Source: Nocardioides ganghwensis (lineage in GTDB: Bacteria; Actinomycetota; Actinomycetes; Propionibacteriales; Nocardioidaceae). Taken from it: 64,000 nucleotides of DNA. Under the pieces are notes generated by a model. It was not told the DNA's origin. It made no database searches and saw nothing but the letters and a program-made list of their open reading frames with translations. The position numbers and the translations under genes were made by a program. The stretch lies in NCBI RefSeq assembly GCF_014779655.1, contig NZ_JACXYX010000001.1, forward strand, positions 372,001 to 436,000. The letters run 5' to 3'. This document shows positions 35,927 through 44,988 of this stretch, one piece after another. Numbering within the stretch: the stretch's first letter is position 1; each line of letters starts with the position of its first letter.

Positions 35927-36275
35927 AGTGTGGACGGGGCCCACGGGCGCTGAACCTGGCGCCGATCCGGGGGAGGACGAGCAGCGCGCCGAGGACGAGG
36001 GTCGCCACGACGACGAACGGCGTCGCCGTGCCCTGGCCGCTCAGCTGTCGCAGCACCATCCCGCCGGCGAGGGCGCCGACCCACACGACGACCCCGGACG
36101 AGACCGCGGCCGGGCGCCGCCGGGCAGCGACGAGCACGACCCAGGCCGCCAGCGTCCCGACGAGGAACGGCCACGCCGTCGTCCACCACCCGCCCGCGGT
36201 CAGCGCGCCGTAGTGGCTGAGCCGCCCGATCACCGCGAAGACACCGACGAGCAGGAGGTCGACCACGAGCCACAT
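35916..36275 (-). CDS. DUF3054 membrane protein
   Basis: 119 residues with four predicted membrane segments. The N terminus VDLLLVGVFAVIGRLSHYGAL and the GWWTTAWPFLVGTLAAWV block are typical of DUF3054, a small actinobacterial and haloarchaeal membrane family of unknown role. The last codons and the TAG stop are formed by the right arm of a 20-bp inverted repeat. Divergent from the P450 gene with 34 bases between starts. Confidence 0.83.
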   Translation of the reverse strand: MWLVVDLLLVGVFAVIGRLSHYGALTAGGWWTTAWPFLVGTLAAWVVLVAARRRPAAVSSGVVVWVGALAGGMVLRQLSGQGTATPFVVVATLVLGALLVLPRIGARFSARGPRPHSSR

Positions 36276-36309
36276 GCCGCCCAGCCTAGGCAGCACTACT
36301 GTCGGGACC

Positions 36310-37659
36310 ATGACGTCGACCACCCTCCTGGGCCCCGCCCTGGGGCCCGTCGGCCGGACCGTCGGCCGGGAGGTACGGGCCGGCGTGCACTGGGGCGTGG
36401 CCCACGGGCTGCCGACGCTGCTGCTGCGCCGGGCGGCCGACCGCGGCGACCTCCAGGCCCGGCTGATCCGCGTCGGGGCGCTCGGCACCGACGAGGTCTT
36501 CGACCTGGTCGAGGAGATCCGGGCGCACGGGCCGCTCTACCGCTCGCGCATCGGCTACGTCGCCACCAGCCACGCCGCCGTGCGCGAGCTGCTCACGAGC
36601 GACGACTTCCGCACCGGCTTCCCGACCGACGAGGGCCCGATCGGGCGGGTCGCCCGGTGGGCCGCGCCGACGACGCTGCACCCGGTCGAGCCGCCGTCGC
36701 TGCTGGTGACCGAGCCGCCCGACCACACCCGCTACCGCAAGCTCGTGACGCGGGTCTTCACGATGCGGGCGGTGGAGCGGCTGCGCGAGCGCACCGAGGA
36801 GATCGCCGCCGGACTGCTCGACGGGCTCGAGCGGCGCGCGGACGGACCGGTCGACCTCGTGGAGGCGTACTGCGCGGTGCTGCCGGTGACGGTCATCGCC
36901 GAGATCCTCGGGGTGCCGGAGGACGAGCGCGGCCGGGTGCTCGACTTCGGCTCCGCGGCGGCGCCGAGCCTCGACCTGGGGCTGGGTTTCCGGCGTTACC
37001 GCACCGTCGCGCAGGCCCTCGCCCGCTTCGACGCCTGGCTCGGCGACCACCTCGACCGCCTGCGTCGCGACCCCGGCGACAACCTGCTCAGCCAGCTGGT
37101 GGCGGTGCGCGAGGACGGGCAGGGCCTCAGCGAGAACGAGCTCAAGGCGACGGCCGGCCTCGTCCTCGCCGCCGGCTTCGAGACGACCGTCAACCTGCTC
37201 GGCAACGGCATCGCGCTGCTCCACGACCACCCCGGGGAGCGCGCCCGCGTCGTCGCCGACCCGACGCTGTGGCCCAACGTCGTCGAGGAGGCGCTGCGAC
37301 TCGACCCGCCGGTGCTGCTGACCGCACGGATGGCGGCGCGCGACACCGAGCTCGCCGGCCGGCCGGTCGGCGCCGGGTCGATGGTGACCGCGATCCTCGG
37401 CGGCGCCAACCGCGACCCCGAGGTCTTCGAGGACCCGTTGCGCTTCGACGTCGCCCGCGCCAACGCACGCGACCACATCGCCTTCTCCGCCGGCCGGCAC
37501 CACTGCCTCGGCGCCCAGCTCGCCCGGATGGAGGGAGAGGTCGGCCTCCGCGCGATCTGGGAGCGGTTCCCCGACCTCCGGCTCGACCCGGGGGCGCGGC
37601 GCCGCGAGACCCGCATCCTGCGAGGGTTCGAGACACTTCCCGCAACACTGCGACCCTGA
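36310..37659 (+). CDS. Cytochrome P450
   Basis: 449 residues. The I-helix proton-delivery motif is AGFETT, the ExxR pair is Glu327 and Arg330 (EEALR), and the heme loop FSAGRHHCLGAQLA carries ligand Cys399. ATG at 36310 gives MTSTTLLGP; an earlier in-frame ATG at 36274 overlaps the divergent gene's start and is rejected. Ferredoxin and reductase partners are not adjacent (fdxA lies 15 kb away). Substrate unknown; an oxidative tailoring or catabolic role is possible. Confidence 0.92.
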   Translation: MTSTTLLGPALGPVGRTVGREVRAGVHWGVAHGLPTLLLRRAADRGDLQARLIRVGALGTDEVFDLVEEIRAHGPLYRSRIGYVATSHAAVRELLTSDDFRTGFPTDEGPIGRVARWAAPTTLHPVEPPSLLVTEPPDHTRYRKLVTRVFTMRAVERLRERTEEIAAGLLDGLERRADGPVDLVEAYCAVLPVTVIAEILGVPEDERGRVLDFGSAAAPSLDLGLGFRRYRTVAQALARFDAWLGDHLDRLRRDPGDNLLSQLVAVREDGQGLSENELKATAGLVLAAGFETTVNLLGNGIALLHDHPGERARVVADPTLWPNVVEEALRLDPPVLLTARMAARDTELAGRPVGAGSMVTAILGGANRDPEVFEDPLRFDVARANARDHIAFSAGRHHCLGAQLARMEGEVGLRAIWERFPDLRLDPGARRRETRILRGFETLPATLRP

Positions 37660-37685
37660 GGCAGCGCAGCAGGTACGGTCCCCCG

Positions 37686-38735
37686 GTGCCGAACCGGGGA
37701 GCAGCGCGCCTGCTCGTGCTGATGATCGTGGCAGGACTGCTGTCCGTCGCCGTGCCGGCGTCCGCGGACGAGCGGGTCCCGCGCCCCGTGCTCAACGTCG
37801 ACTTCCCCGACCCCGCGGTCGTCGCCGCGCCCGGCGGCCTGGTCGCGTACGCCACGGGGGACCGGGTGCCGCACGCGTGGTCGCGCGGCGCGGACGGACC
37901 GTGGCGCCGCGGACCGAGCCTGCTCACCCACCGGCCGTCGTGGTCGCGCGAGGGCGGCATCTGGGCCGTCGACGTGGCGCGCGTGCGCGGGAGGTGGCTG
38001 CTCTACTACGCCACCCCGGTGCACGGGATCGGCGAGACCGGCCGCTGCATCGGCGTGGCCCGATCGACCTCGGCCCGCGGCCCGTTCCGACCCGTCGGCA
38101 GCGCCCCGCTGGTGTGCCCCTCCTACGCCCGTACGCCGACCGCGCAGGACCCCATGCTGCCGCGCGACCGTACGCTCCCGCGCGCCGGCGTCATCGACCC
38201 GTCGTGGTTCCGTGACGTGGACGGAGCGACCTACCTCGTCTACAAGACCGACAGGATCCCCTCCAGCGTGCGCATCGTGGCGCTGGCGCGGGACGGGCAG
38301 TCGGTGGCGCCGGGAGCGACGAGCGTGGAGCTGTTCCGCTCCGCCGGCGTGGTGGAGAACCCGGTGCTCGTCCGGCGCCCCGAGGGCTACGTGATGCTGG
38401 CCTCGGAGGGGGACTGGACCCGCTGCGGCTACCGCACGCGGTGGCTGAGGTCGGCGTCCCTCCTCGACTGGACGGCCGCCGACGGCGGGATGCTGCTCGA
38501 CGCCGCGTCCACCGGCCTGTGCGGTCCGGGCGGCGCCGACCTCGTCGAGGTGCGCGGGGGACGGCAGCTGGCCTTCCTCCACGGCTGGACCTGCCGCGGC
38601 ACGACGCTCCCGTGCGCGGGGACGGGCAAGTGGGACCACAAGCCCCGCCAGCGCGGGCGCCGAGCGATGTACGCCGCCGAGCTCGACTGGGTCGACGGTG
38701 TGCCGCGGGTCACCGGCTGGCTCCGGCCTCGCTGA
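37686..38735 (+). CDS. Secreted GH43-like five-bladed propeller protein
   Basis: 349 residues from GTG. A signal peptide ends near ASA-DE (residue about 28). The mature part shows propeller repeats with acidic positions typical of GH43/GH62-type glycosidases: NVDFPDPAVV, IWAVDVARVRGRWLLYYA, AGVIDPSWFRDVDGATYLVYK and VVENPVLVRR, where the first Asp, second Asp and Glu could act as base, modulator and acid. Six cysteines are in the mature domain. Arabinan or xylan-type substrates are typical, but specificity cannot be inferred. Confidence 0.75.
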   Translation: MPNRGAARLLVLMIVAGLLSVAVPASADERVPRPVLNVDFPDPAVVAAPGGLVAYATGDRVPHAWSRGADGPWRRGPSLLTHRPSWSREGGIWAVDVARVRGRWLLYYATPVHGIGETGRCIGVARSTSARGPFRPVGSAPLVCPSYARTPTAQDPMLPRDRTLPRAGVIDPSWFRDVDGATYLVYKTDRIPSSVRIVALARDGQSVAPGATSVELFRSAGVVENPVLVRRPEGYVMLASEGDWTRCGYRTRWLRSASLLDWTAADGGMLLDAASTGLCGPGGADLVEVRGGRQLAFLHGWTCRGTTLPCAGTGKWDHKPRQRGRRAMYAAELDWVDGVPRVTGWLRPR

Positions 38736-38760
38736 TCCGGCGGCGACCTAGGCTCGGGAC

Positions 38761-39567
38761 ATGGCTACCGAGTGGGACACGCACACGGCCCTGACCACGA
38801 CCGGGGACGGCCTCTTCGGCGCCGACCTCGATCCCGGCTGGACGGTGGGCGGCGGCGTCAACGGCGGCTACCTGCTCGGGGTGGTCGGGAAGGCGATCGC
38901 CGAGGCCGTCCCGGCGAAGCCGCATCCGCTCGCGGTGAGCGCCCACTACCTCTCCGCCGCCCGACCGGGGCCAGCGCAGGTGTCCACGCGGGTGCTGCGC
39001 GAGGGTGGCTCGGTCGCGACCGTGTCGGCCGAGCTCGGCCAGGCGGGCACGACCCGCATCTCCGCCCTGGCCACGTACGGAGACCTGTGCTCGATGCCGG
39101 ACGACGTCGCGACGACGGCCGAGCCGCCCGCGCTGCCCCCGCTCGAGGAGTGCGTGCCCGGCTCGCTCGCGCCCGAGGAGACGCGCCGCGTGGCTCCGGT
39201 GATGGATCGCTTCGACATGCGGTTCGACCCCGCCTGCGTCGGCTGGACGATGGGCGCCCCGAGCGGTCGCGGCCACATCCAGGCCTGGTTCCGGATGGCT
39301 GACGGCCACGACGTCGACCCCGTCGGGCTGCTCATGGTGTGCGACGCGCTGCCGCCGGTCACCTTCGACCTCGGCCGCCCGGGCTGGGCCCCGACCCTCG
39401 AGCTGACCGTGCACGTCCGGGCAGTGCCGGCGCCGGGCTGGCTCCGGGTGTCCCACCGCACCCGCAACGTCGCCGGCGGCATGTTCGAGGAGGACTGCGA
39501 GGTCTGGGACTCGACGCGCCGCCTGGTCGCCCAGAGTCGTCAGCTGGCGATACAGCCGCGCGGCTGA
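38761..39567 (+). CDS. Thioesterase-family (double hot-dog, TesB-like) protein
   Basis: 268 residues. Two hot-dog modules: VGGGVNGGYLLGVVGKAIAEAV with HPLAVSAHYLSAARPGPAQV in the first, and PVGLLMVCDALPPVTFDLG with TLELTVHVRAVPAPGWLRVSHRT in the second. This is the actinobacterial acyl-CoA thioesterase arrangement (PF13622-like). It would hydrolyse an acyl-CoA. The gene follows the GH43-like gene by 25 bases and precedes the signalling operon by about 96 bases. Confidence 0.83.
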   Translation: MATEWDTHTALTTTGDGLFGADLDPGWTVGGGVNGGYLLGVVGKAIAEAVPAKPHPLAVSAHYLSAARPGPAQVSTRVLREGGSVATVSAELGQAGTTRISALATYGDLCSMPDDVATTAEPPALPPLEECVPGSLAPEETRRVAPVMDRFDMRFDPACVGWTMGAPSGRGHIQAWFRMADGHDVDPVGLLMVCDALPPVTFDLGRPGWAPTLELTVHVRAVPAPGWLRVSHRTRNVAGGMFEEDCEVWDSTRRLVAQSRQLAIQPRG

Positions 39568-39663
39568 CCTGCGCCTGCTGCGGGATCCCACGAATGGGGC
39601 TTGCCGCCCTCCGTCGGGGCGGAGCACACTCGACAGGCGGGGGGCGCGGGTTGGAGTGGTGCG

Positions 39664-41901
39664 ATGGACAGTGTCCCCCCGGGCGACACCGACAGCGGTC
39701 CGGACACCGGTCGGCTGCTCCTCGACGTCCAGCAGCAGGCGGCCGCCACCCGCGAGATCCTCGAGGCCCTCGGGCGGGCCGGCACGGACCCGAGCGGTGT
39801 CCTCGACACCATCATCGACCGGGCGGTGCACCTCTGCCGGGCCCAGGTCGCGCAGCTCTACCTCCTCGACGGCGACACCTTCCGGCTGTCCCGCATCTCC
39901 GGCGACGCCCCCGCCGGCTTCGTCCGCTACGTGGAGGACCACCCGATGGGTCGCTCGCGCGACAGCCTGCTGGGCCGGGTGGCGCAGGACCGCAGCACCC
40001 AGCAGATCGGTGACGTGCTGAAGGACCCCGACTACGGCCGGCACGACCTGCAGAGCCTGGCCGGCTTCCGCACGTTGATGTCGGCGCCGATGCTGCTGCA
40101 CGACGAGGTCATCGGGATCCTGTCCGTGTGGCGCACGGAGGCCCAGCCGTTCGACCCCGGGGAGGTCGACGTGCTGAGCACCTTCGCCGTCCAGGCCGCC
40201 ATCGTCCTGCGCCAGGTCGAGCTGGTGGCCGCCCTGGAAGCGCGCAGCGGCGAGCTCGCCGCCAAGGTCACCCAGCTCGAGGTGCTCCGTGAGATCGGCG
40301 AGGCGATCAGCTCGACCCTCGACCTCGAGGAGGTGCTGGGCGGCATCGTCAGCGGGGCCGTACGCCTCTGCTGGGCCGACGGCGGGTCGATCATGGAGTA
40401 CGACGCGACCGAGGACTGCTTCCGCGTCCGGGCCACTGCCGGCGGGAGCCCGGAGCTGACCGAGCGGCTGCGCGCCCTCACGATCCGGCGCACCACGTCA
40501 CCGGTCGGCCGCGCCGCCGCCGAGCGGTCGACCCTGGTGGTGCCCGACCTGGCCTCGGCCACCCGCGACGAGCACCTCGACGTCCTGCTGGCGGACGGCT
40601 GGAGGTCGCTCCTCGCCGTCCCGCTCGTCCGTCAGGACCAGCTCGTCGGCGCCCTGGTCATCCGCCGGCGCCGTCCGGGCGACTTCGGGGACGACACCCC
40701 GGAGCTGTTGCGCACCTTCGCCAACCAGTCCGGGCTGGCGATCGTCAACGCACGCCTCTACGGCGAGCTCGACACCAAGCGGGCGGAGCTGGAGGTCGCG
40801 AGCCGCCACAAGTCGGAGTTCCTCGCCAGCATGTCCCACGAGCTGCGCACGCCCCTCAACGCGGTCATCGGGTTCTCCGAGGTGCTCCTCGACCGCATGT
40901 TCGGCGAGCTCAACCCGCGTCAGGAGGAGTACCTCCGCGACATCTGGACGTCCGGCAAGCACCTGCTGGAGCTGCTCAACGAGATCCTCGACCTCTCGAA
41001 GGTCGAGGCCGGCCGGATGGTCCTCGAGCCCAGCCTGGTGTCGGTCCGGGCCTGCCTCGACTACGTCCTGTCCCTCGTGCGCGACCGCGCCGCGGCGCAC
41101 GCGATCGACCTCGGCCTCGAGGTCGCCGACGACGTCGGGGTCGTGTGGGCCGACGAGCTGCGGCTCAAGCAGGTGGTGCTCAACCTCGTGTCCAACGCGG
41201 TGAAGTTCACCCCCGACGGCGGGACGGTCCGCGTCCTGGCCACGCGGGAGGGCGAGGACGTCCTCGTCCGCGTCACGGACACCGGGCTCGGCGTGCCGGC
41301 CGAGGACCGCGAGCGGATCTTCGAGTCGTTCCAGCAGGGTCGCCGCGGGGCGCCCAAGGAGGAGGGCACCGGGCTCGGGCTCACGCTCTCGCGGCGGATC
41401 GTGGCGCTGTTCGGCGGGACCCTGTGGCTGGAGCCGCAGGCGGGAGCGGGCAGCGTGTTCGCCTTCCGGCTGCCGCTGCCCGCGGTCGAGCCCGCGGTGG
41501 AGGGCGACGCCGACGGCACGCGCACGATCCTCCTGGTCGACGACGACCGGGCCTCCCTCGACCTCATGACGGCCTACCTGTCGGCCTCGCCCGTGCGGGT
41601 GCTGCACGCCCGTGACGGGTTCGAGGCGCTCTCCCTCGCGCGTACGGCCGCCCCCGCCGCCGTCGTGCTCGACATCCGGCTGCCCCGCATGGACGGGTGG
41701 GAGGTGCTGGCCCGGATGAAGGCGGACTCGGCGACGCGCTCGATCCCGGTGGTGGTCGCCTCGATCATCGACGAGCGGCAGCGCGGCCTGCAGCTCGGCG
41801 CGGCGGCGTACCTGCTCAAGCCGGTGCGCCGCGACGACCTGCTCGACGCGCTCCGGGGCCACGGCCTCGACCTCGACCCGTCGCAGGCGGTGTCGCCGTG
41901 A
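39664..41901 (+). CDS. Soluble hybrid sensor histidine kinase: GAF-GAF-HisKA-HATPase-REC
   Basis: 745 residues, no membrane segment. First GAF about 30-190 (VLDTIIDRAVHLCRAQVAQLYLL), second GAF about 205-362, a short helix, then HisKA with phospho-acceptor His392 (MSHELRTPLN), HATPase_c with N box NLVSNAVKFTPDG near 506, G1 DTGLGVP near 539 and G2 GTGLGLT near 569, and a receiver from about 618 with phospho-acceptor Asp670 (VLDIRLPRMDG). GAF domains often bind small ligands or cyclic nucleotides, which is notable because a cyclase is encoded two genes on. First gene of a tightly overlapping five-gene operon. Confidence 0.93.
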   Translation: MDSVPPGDTDSGPDTGRLLLDVQQQAAATREILEALGRAGTDPSGVLDTIIDRAVHLCRAQVAQLYLLDGDTFRLSRISGDAPAGFVRYVEDHPMGRSRDSLLGRVAQDRSTQQIGDVLKDPDYGRHDLQSLAGFRTLMSAPMLLHDEVIGILSVWRTEAQPFDPGEVDVLSTFAVQAAIVLRQVELVAALEARSGELAAKVTQLEVLREIGEAISSTLDLEEVLGGIVSGAVRLCWADGGSIMEYDATEDCFRVRATAGGSPELTERLRALTIRRTTSPVGRAAAERSTLVVPDLASATRDEHLDVLLADGWRSLLAVPLVRQDQLVGALVIRRRRPGDFGDDTPELLRTFANQSGLAIVNARLYGELDTKRAELEVASRHKSEFLASMSHELRTPLNAVIGFSEVLLDRMFGELNPRQEEYLRDIWTSGKHLLELLNEILDLSKVEAGRMVLEPSLVSVRACLDYVLSLVRDRAAAHAIDLGLEVADDVGVVWADELRLKQVVLNLVSNAVKFTPDGGTVRVLATREGEDVLVRVTDTGLGVPAEDRERIFESFQQGRRGAPKEEGTGLGLTLSRRIVALFGGTLWLEPQAGAGSVFAFRLPLPAVEPAVEGDADGTRTILLVDDDRASLDLMTAYLSASPVRVLHARDGFEALSLARTAAPAAVVLDIRLPRMDGWEVLARMKADSATRSIPVVVASIIDERQRGLQLGAAAYLLKPVRRDDLLDALRGHGLDLDPSQAVSP

Positions 41902-42275
41902 GCCCGCGTGTGCTGGTGATCGAGGACAACGCCCTCAACCTCAAGCTGGTGCGCGACGTGCTCGAGCACGCCGGCTACGTGGTCGGGTCCGCGAGCACGG
42001 GTGAGCTCGGCGTCCGAGCGGCCGCCACGGAGCCCCCGGACCTCGTGCTGCTCGACCTGCAGCTCCCGGGCATCGACGGCCACGAGACCCTGCGCCGGCT
42101 GCGCGAGGAGGTGCTTCCCGACGGCGTGCCCGTCGTGGCGGTCACGGCGCTCGCGATGGAGGAGGACCGCGACCGGGCCAGGCGCTCGGGGTTCGACGGC
42201 TACCTGGAGAAGCCCATCAGCCCGCGCGCCCTCCCCGGGCAGGTCGAGGGCTTCCTGGCAGGCGGCACGGCGTGA
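41898..42275 (+). CDS. Stand-alone response regulator receiver
   Basis: 125 residues from GTG overlapping the kinase stop by 4 bases. A single CheY-like receiver: acidic pocket VIEDN, phospho-acceptor Asp53 (LLDLQLPGIDG), Thr in AVTALAM and Lys in YLEKPIS. There is no output domain, so it passes phosphate on or acts by protein contact, as DivK-type regulators do. Its gene position suggests it works between the hybrid kinase and the cyclase. Confidence 0.92.
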   Translation: MSPRVLVIEDNALNLKLVRDVLEHAGYVVGSASTGELGVRAAATEPPDLVLLDLQLPGIDGHETLRRLREEVLPDGVPVVAVTALAMEEDRDRARRSGFDGYLEKPISPRALPGQVEGFLAGGTA

Positions 42276-43426
42276 GCGCCGCTGACGAGCGGGGGAGGGC
42301 CACCCGGCCCACCGTCCTGGCGGTCGACGACCAGCCGGCCAACCTCCGCCTGCTCGACGCGGTCCTCTCGCCGCGCGGCTACGACGTCCTCACCGCGCAC
42401 GGGGGACAGGAGGCGCTGGACGTCCTCCGGGAGCGCTCTGTCGACGTGGTCCTGCTCGACGTGCAGATGCCCGTGATGGACGGCTGCGAGGTGTGCCGGA
42501 GGATCCGGAGCGACCCCACCACGGCCTTCCTGCCCGTCGTGATGATCACCGCAGGCGGCTCCGCGCAGCGGCTCGACGGACTCGAGGCGGGCGCCGACGA
42601 CTTCATCACCAAGCCCTTCGACCAGGCCGAGCTCCTGGCGCGCGTGCGATCCCTCGCGCGGATCAAGGGCTACCAGGACACGATCCGGAGGCAGGCGGAG
42701 GAGATCTCGGCCTGGAACCTCGAGCTCGAGGCCCGCGTCGCCGAGCAGGTGGACGAGCTGGAGCGGGTCGGCCGGCTGCGGCGCTTCCTGTCCCCCCAGC
42801 TGGCCGACCTCGTCGTCAACGACGAGGAGCTGCTGGCCAGCCACCGGCGCGAGATCGTGGTCGTCTTCGTGGACTTCCGGGGGTTCACCTCCTTCGCCGA
42901 GGCGTCCGAGCCCGAGGAGGTGATGGACGTGCTCGGCGAGTACCACCGCGCCCTGGGTGCACGCATCGACGAGCACCGGGGCACCCTCGAGCGGTTCACC
43001 GGCGACGGGGTGATGGTGTTCTTCGGCGACCCCGTCCCCACCGAGGACCCTGCAGGCTCGGCCGTGTCGATGGCGCTCGACGTGCGGGAGGACGTACGCC
43101 GCCTCGCGGGCGAGTGGCGCCGGCGCGGGCACGACCTCGCCCTGGGCGTCGGTGTGGCCCAGGGCTACGCGACCCTCGGGCGGATCGGCTATCCCGGGCG
43201 GTCCGACTACGCCGCCATCGGCAGCGTGACCAACCTGGCCGCCCGCCTGTGTGCGGACGCGGGACCGTGGCAGGTCCTGGTCACCGACCGCGTGCTGGCG
43301 CACGTGGAGGAGCGCGTGGCGGCCGAGCTCGTCGGCGACATCCAGCCGCGCGGGTTCAGCCGACCCGTGCGGATCCACGACGTCACCGCCCCGGCCACGG
43401 GGCGCGACCACCAGGAGGTGACCTGA
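42272..43426 (+). CDS. Response regulator with class III nucleotide cyclase output
   Basis: 384 residues from GTG, 4-base overlap with the preceding gene. Receiver 12-130 with phospho-acceptor Asp63 (LLDVQMPVMDG), a helical linker rich in Glu (about 135-175), then the cyclase domain with metal aspartates Asp201 (FVDFRGFTSF) and Asp245 (FTGDGVMVFFGDP) and the transition-state pair Asn321/Arg325 (VTNLAARLC). The usual substrate-specifying Lys before the GDG motif appears as Arg (LERFTGDG). It likely makes cAMP or a related cyclic nucleotide when phosphorylated. Confidence 0.9.
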   Translation: MSAADERGRATRPTVLAVDDQPANLRLLDAVLSPRGYDVLTAHGGQEALDVLRERSVDVVLLDVQMPVMDGCEVCRRIRSDPTTAFLPVVMITAGGSAQRLDGLEAGADDFITKPFDQAELLARVRSLARIKGYQDTIRRQAEEISAWNLELEARVAEQVDELERVGRLRRFLSPQLADLVVNDEELLASHRREIVVVFVDFRGFTSFAEASEPEEVMDVLGEYHRALGARIDEHRGTLERFTGDGVMVFFGDPVPTEDPAGSAVSMALDVREDVRRLAGEWRRRGHDLALGVGVAQGYATLGRIGYPGRSDYAAIGSVTNLAARLCADAGPWQVLVTDRVLAHVEERVAAELVGDIQPRGFSRPVRIHDVTAPATGRDHQEVT

Positions 43427-44988
43427 TGACCCACGACGTCGCGCTGCCCGACCTCGACGGACGACAGCGCTACGAGGCGTACGACCGCCTGCAGCAACGG
43501 CTGCCGGGGGTCTGGGAGGCGATGCGGACCGACCACGCCGCAGAGTCCGCGGTCGTGGTGCCCTCGATCAGCCTCGAGCGCACCACGGCGGGCAGCGGCA
43601 CCCTCATGCAGGCCATGGAGGAGCGGGCCCTCTTCCTGCTCCTGCTGCTGCGGCAGCCCATGCTGAGGATGATCTACGTCACGTCCGGCCCGATCGACGA
43701 GGAGATCGTCGAGTACTACCTCGGGCTGCTTCCCGGCATCATCCCCAGCCACGCGCGCCGGCGACTGCACCTCGTCCCGGTCGGCGACTCCTCGCCGCGG
43801 CCGCTCAGCGCCAAGCTGCTGGAGCGTCCCCGCCTGCTCCGGCGCGTCCGCGACCTCATCCCGGACCGCTCCGTCAGCCACCTCATCCCCTACAACACCA
43901 CCGAGCTGGAGCGGGACGTCGCGCTGAGCCTGGGCATCCCGGTCTACGGCTCGGACCCCCGGCTGGCGTCGCTCGGCAGCAAGTCGGGCTGCCGCCGGCT
44001 GTTCGACGAGGTAGGCGTACGGGCTCCGGTCGGGGCCGAGGACCTCGCCACCCTCGACGACCTGGTCACCGCGGTGGTCGGGATGCGGGCCCGCCGCCCC
44101 GACCTGGCCGAGGTGATCGTCAAGATCAACGAGGGCGTGTCGGGGTCGGGCAACGCGCTGGTCGAGCTGGGGGACCTGCCGGCGCCGGGCTCGGACGAGG
44201 AGCCGGCCGTGCTCCGCACCCGCATCGAGGCGCTGCAGCCCGAGGCGGCCGACCTCTCCCCGAGCGACTTCCTGGTCGCGTTCGAGCGGCTCGGCGGCAT
44301 CGTCGAGGAGCGCATCACGGGCGTGACGCTGACCAGCCCGAGCGTGCAGATGAGGGTCCTGCCCGACCGCACGGTCGAGCTGCTGTCCACGCACGACCAG
44401 CTCCTCGGTGGCGCCAGCGGGCAGAAGTACCTGGGCTGCGTCTTCCCCGCCGACCCGGCGTACTCGCGCAGGATCACCGAGCCCGCCATGGCCATCGGGC
44501 GTCACCTCGCGGGCAAGGGCGTCCTGGGTCGCTTCGCCGTCGACTTCGTGACGGTGCAGGACGAGGCAGGCGACTGGGACGCCCACGCGATCGAGCTCAA
44601 CCTCCGCAAGGGAGGGACGACCCACCCGTTCCTGACGCTGCAGTTCCTCGCCGGTGGCGAGTACGACGGCGACCTCGGCACCTACCGCACCGCCTCCGGC
44701 GCCACCAGGCACCTGGTCGCCACCGACCACCTCGAGGACGACCGGCTCCGCGCGCTCACGACGCGCGACGTGCTCGACGTCGTCGCCCGCCGCCGACTGC
44801 ACTTCGACCAGTCCCGCGAGACCGGCGTGGTCCTCCACATGATCAGCTGCGTCACCGAGTGCGGGCGGCTCGGCATGACCGCGGTCGGGGACAGCCCCGA
44901 GCAGGCCTGGCAGATCTACCAGGACGCCTGCGAGGTGCTGCTCGAGGAGGCCGGCAGGGCCGGCGAGCCGGGGGCGCTGCCGGAGTGA
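43426..44988 (+). CDS. PGM1-related ATP-grasp peptide ligase
   Basis: 520 residues from ATG, preceded by AGGAGG and overlapping the cyclase stop by one base (TGATG). The sequence follows the pattern of proteins named after the pheganomycin ligase PGM1: SHLIPYNTTELERDVALSLG, GSKSGCRRLFDEVG, VIVKINEGVSGSGNALVEL, LSTHDQLLGGASGQKYLG and AIELNLRKGGTTHPFL. The last block contains Glu390-x-Asn392, the expected magnesium ligands of ATP-grasp enzymes. Such enzymes join an amine to a carboxylate through an acyl-phosphate. Neither partner can be read from sequence. Its place in a signalling operon is unusual. Confidence 0.85.
   Translation: MTHDVALPDLDGRQRYEAYDRLQQRLPGVWEAMRTDHAAESAVVVPSISLERTTAGSGTLMQAMEERALFLLLLLRQPMLRMIYVTSGPIDEEIVEYYLGLLPGIIPSHARRRLHLVPVGDSSPRPLSAKLLERPRLLRRVRDLIPDRSVSHLIPYNTTELERDVALSLGIPVYGSDPRLASLGSKSGCRRLFDEVGVRAPVGAEDLATLDDLVTAVVGMRARRPDLAEVIVKINEGVSGSGNALVELGDLPAPGSDEEPAVLRTRIEALQPEAADLSPSDFLVAFERLGGIVEERITGVTLTSPSVQMRVLPDRTVELLSTHDQLLGGASGQKYLGCVFPADPAYSRRITEPAMAIGRHLAGKGVLGRFAVDFVTVQDEAGDWDAHAIELNLRKGGTTHPFLTLQFLAGGEYDGDLGTYRTASGATRHLVATDHLEDDRLRALTTRDVLDVVARRRLHFDQSRETGVVLHMISCVTECGRLGMTAVGDSPEQAWQIYQDACEVLLEEAGRAGEPGALPE

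Noticed and set aside
42493..43425. Long N-terminal extension of the ATP-grasp ligase
   Set aside because: The frame is a shadow of the cyclase gene; a strong ribosome site precedes the ATG at 43426.
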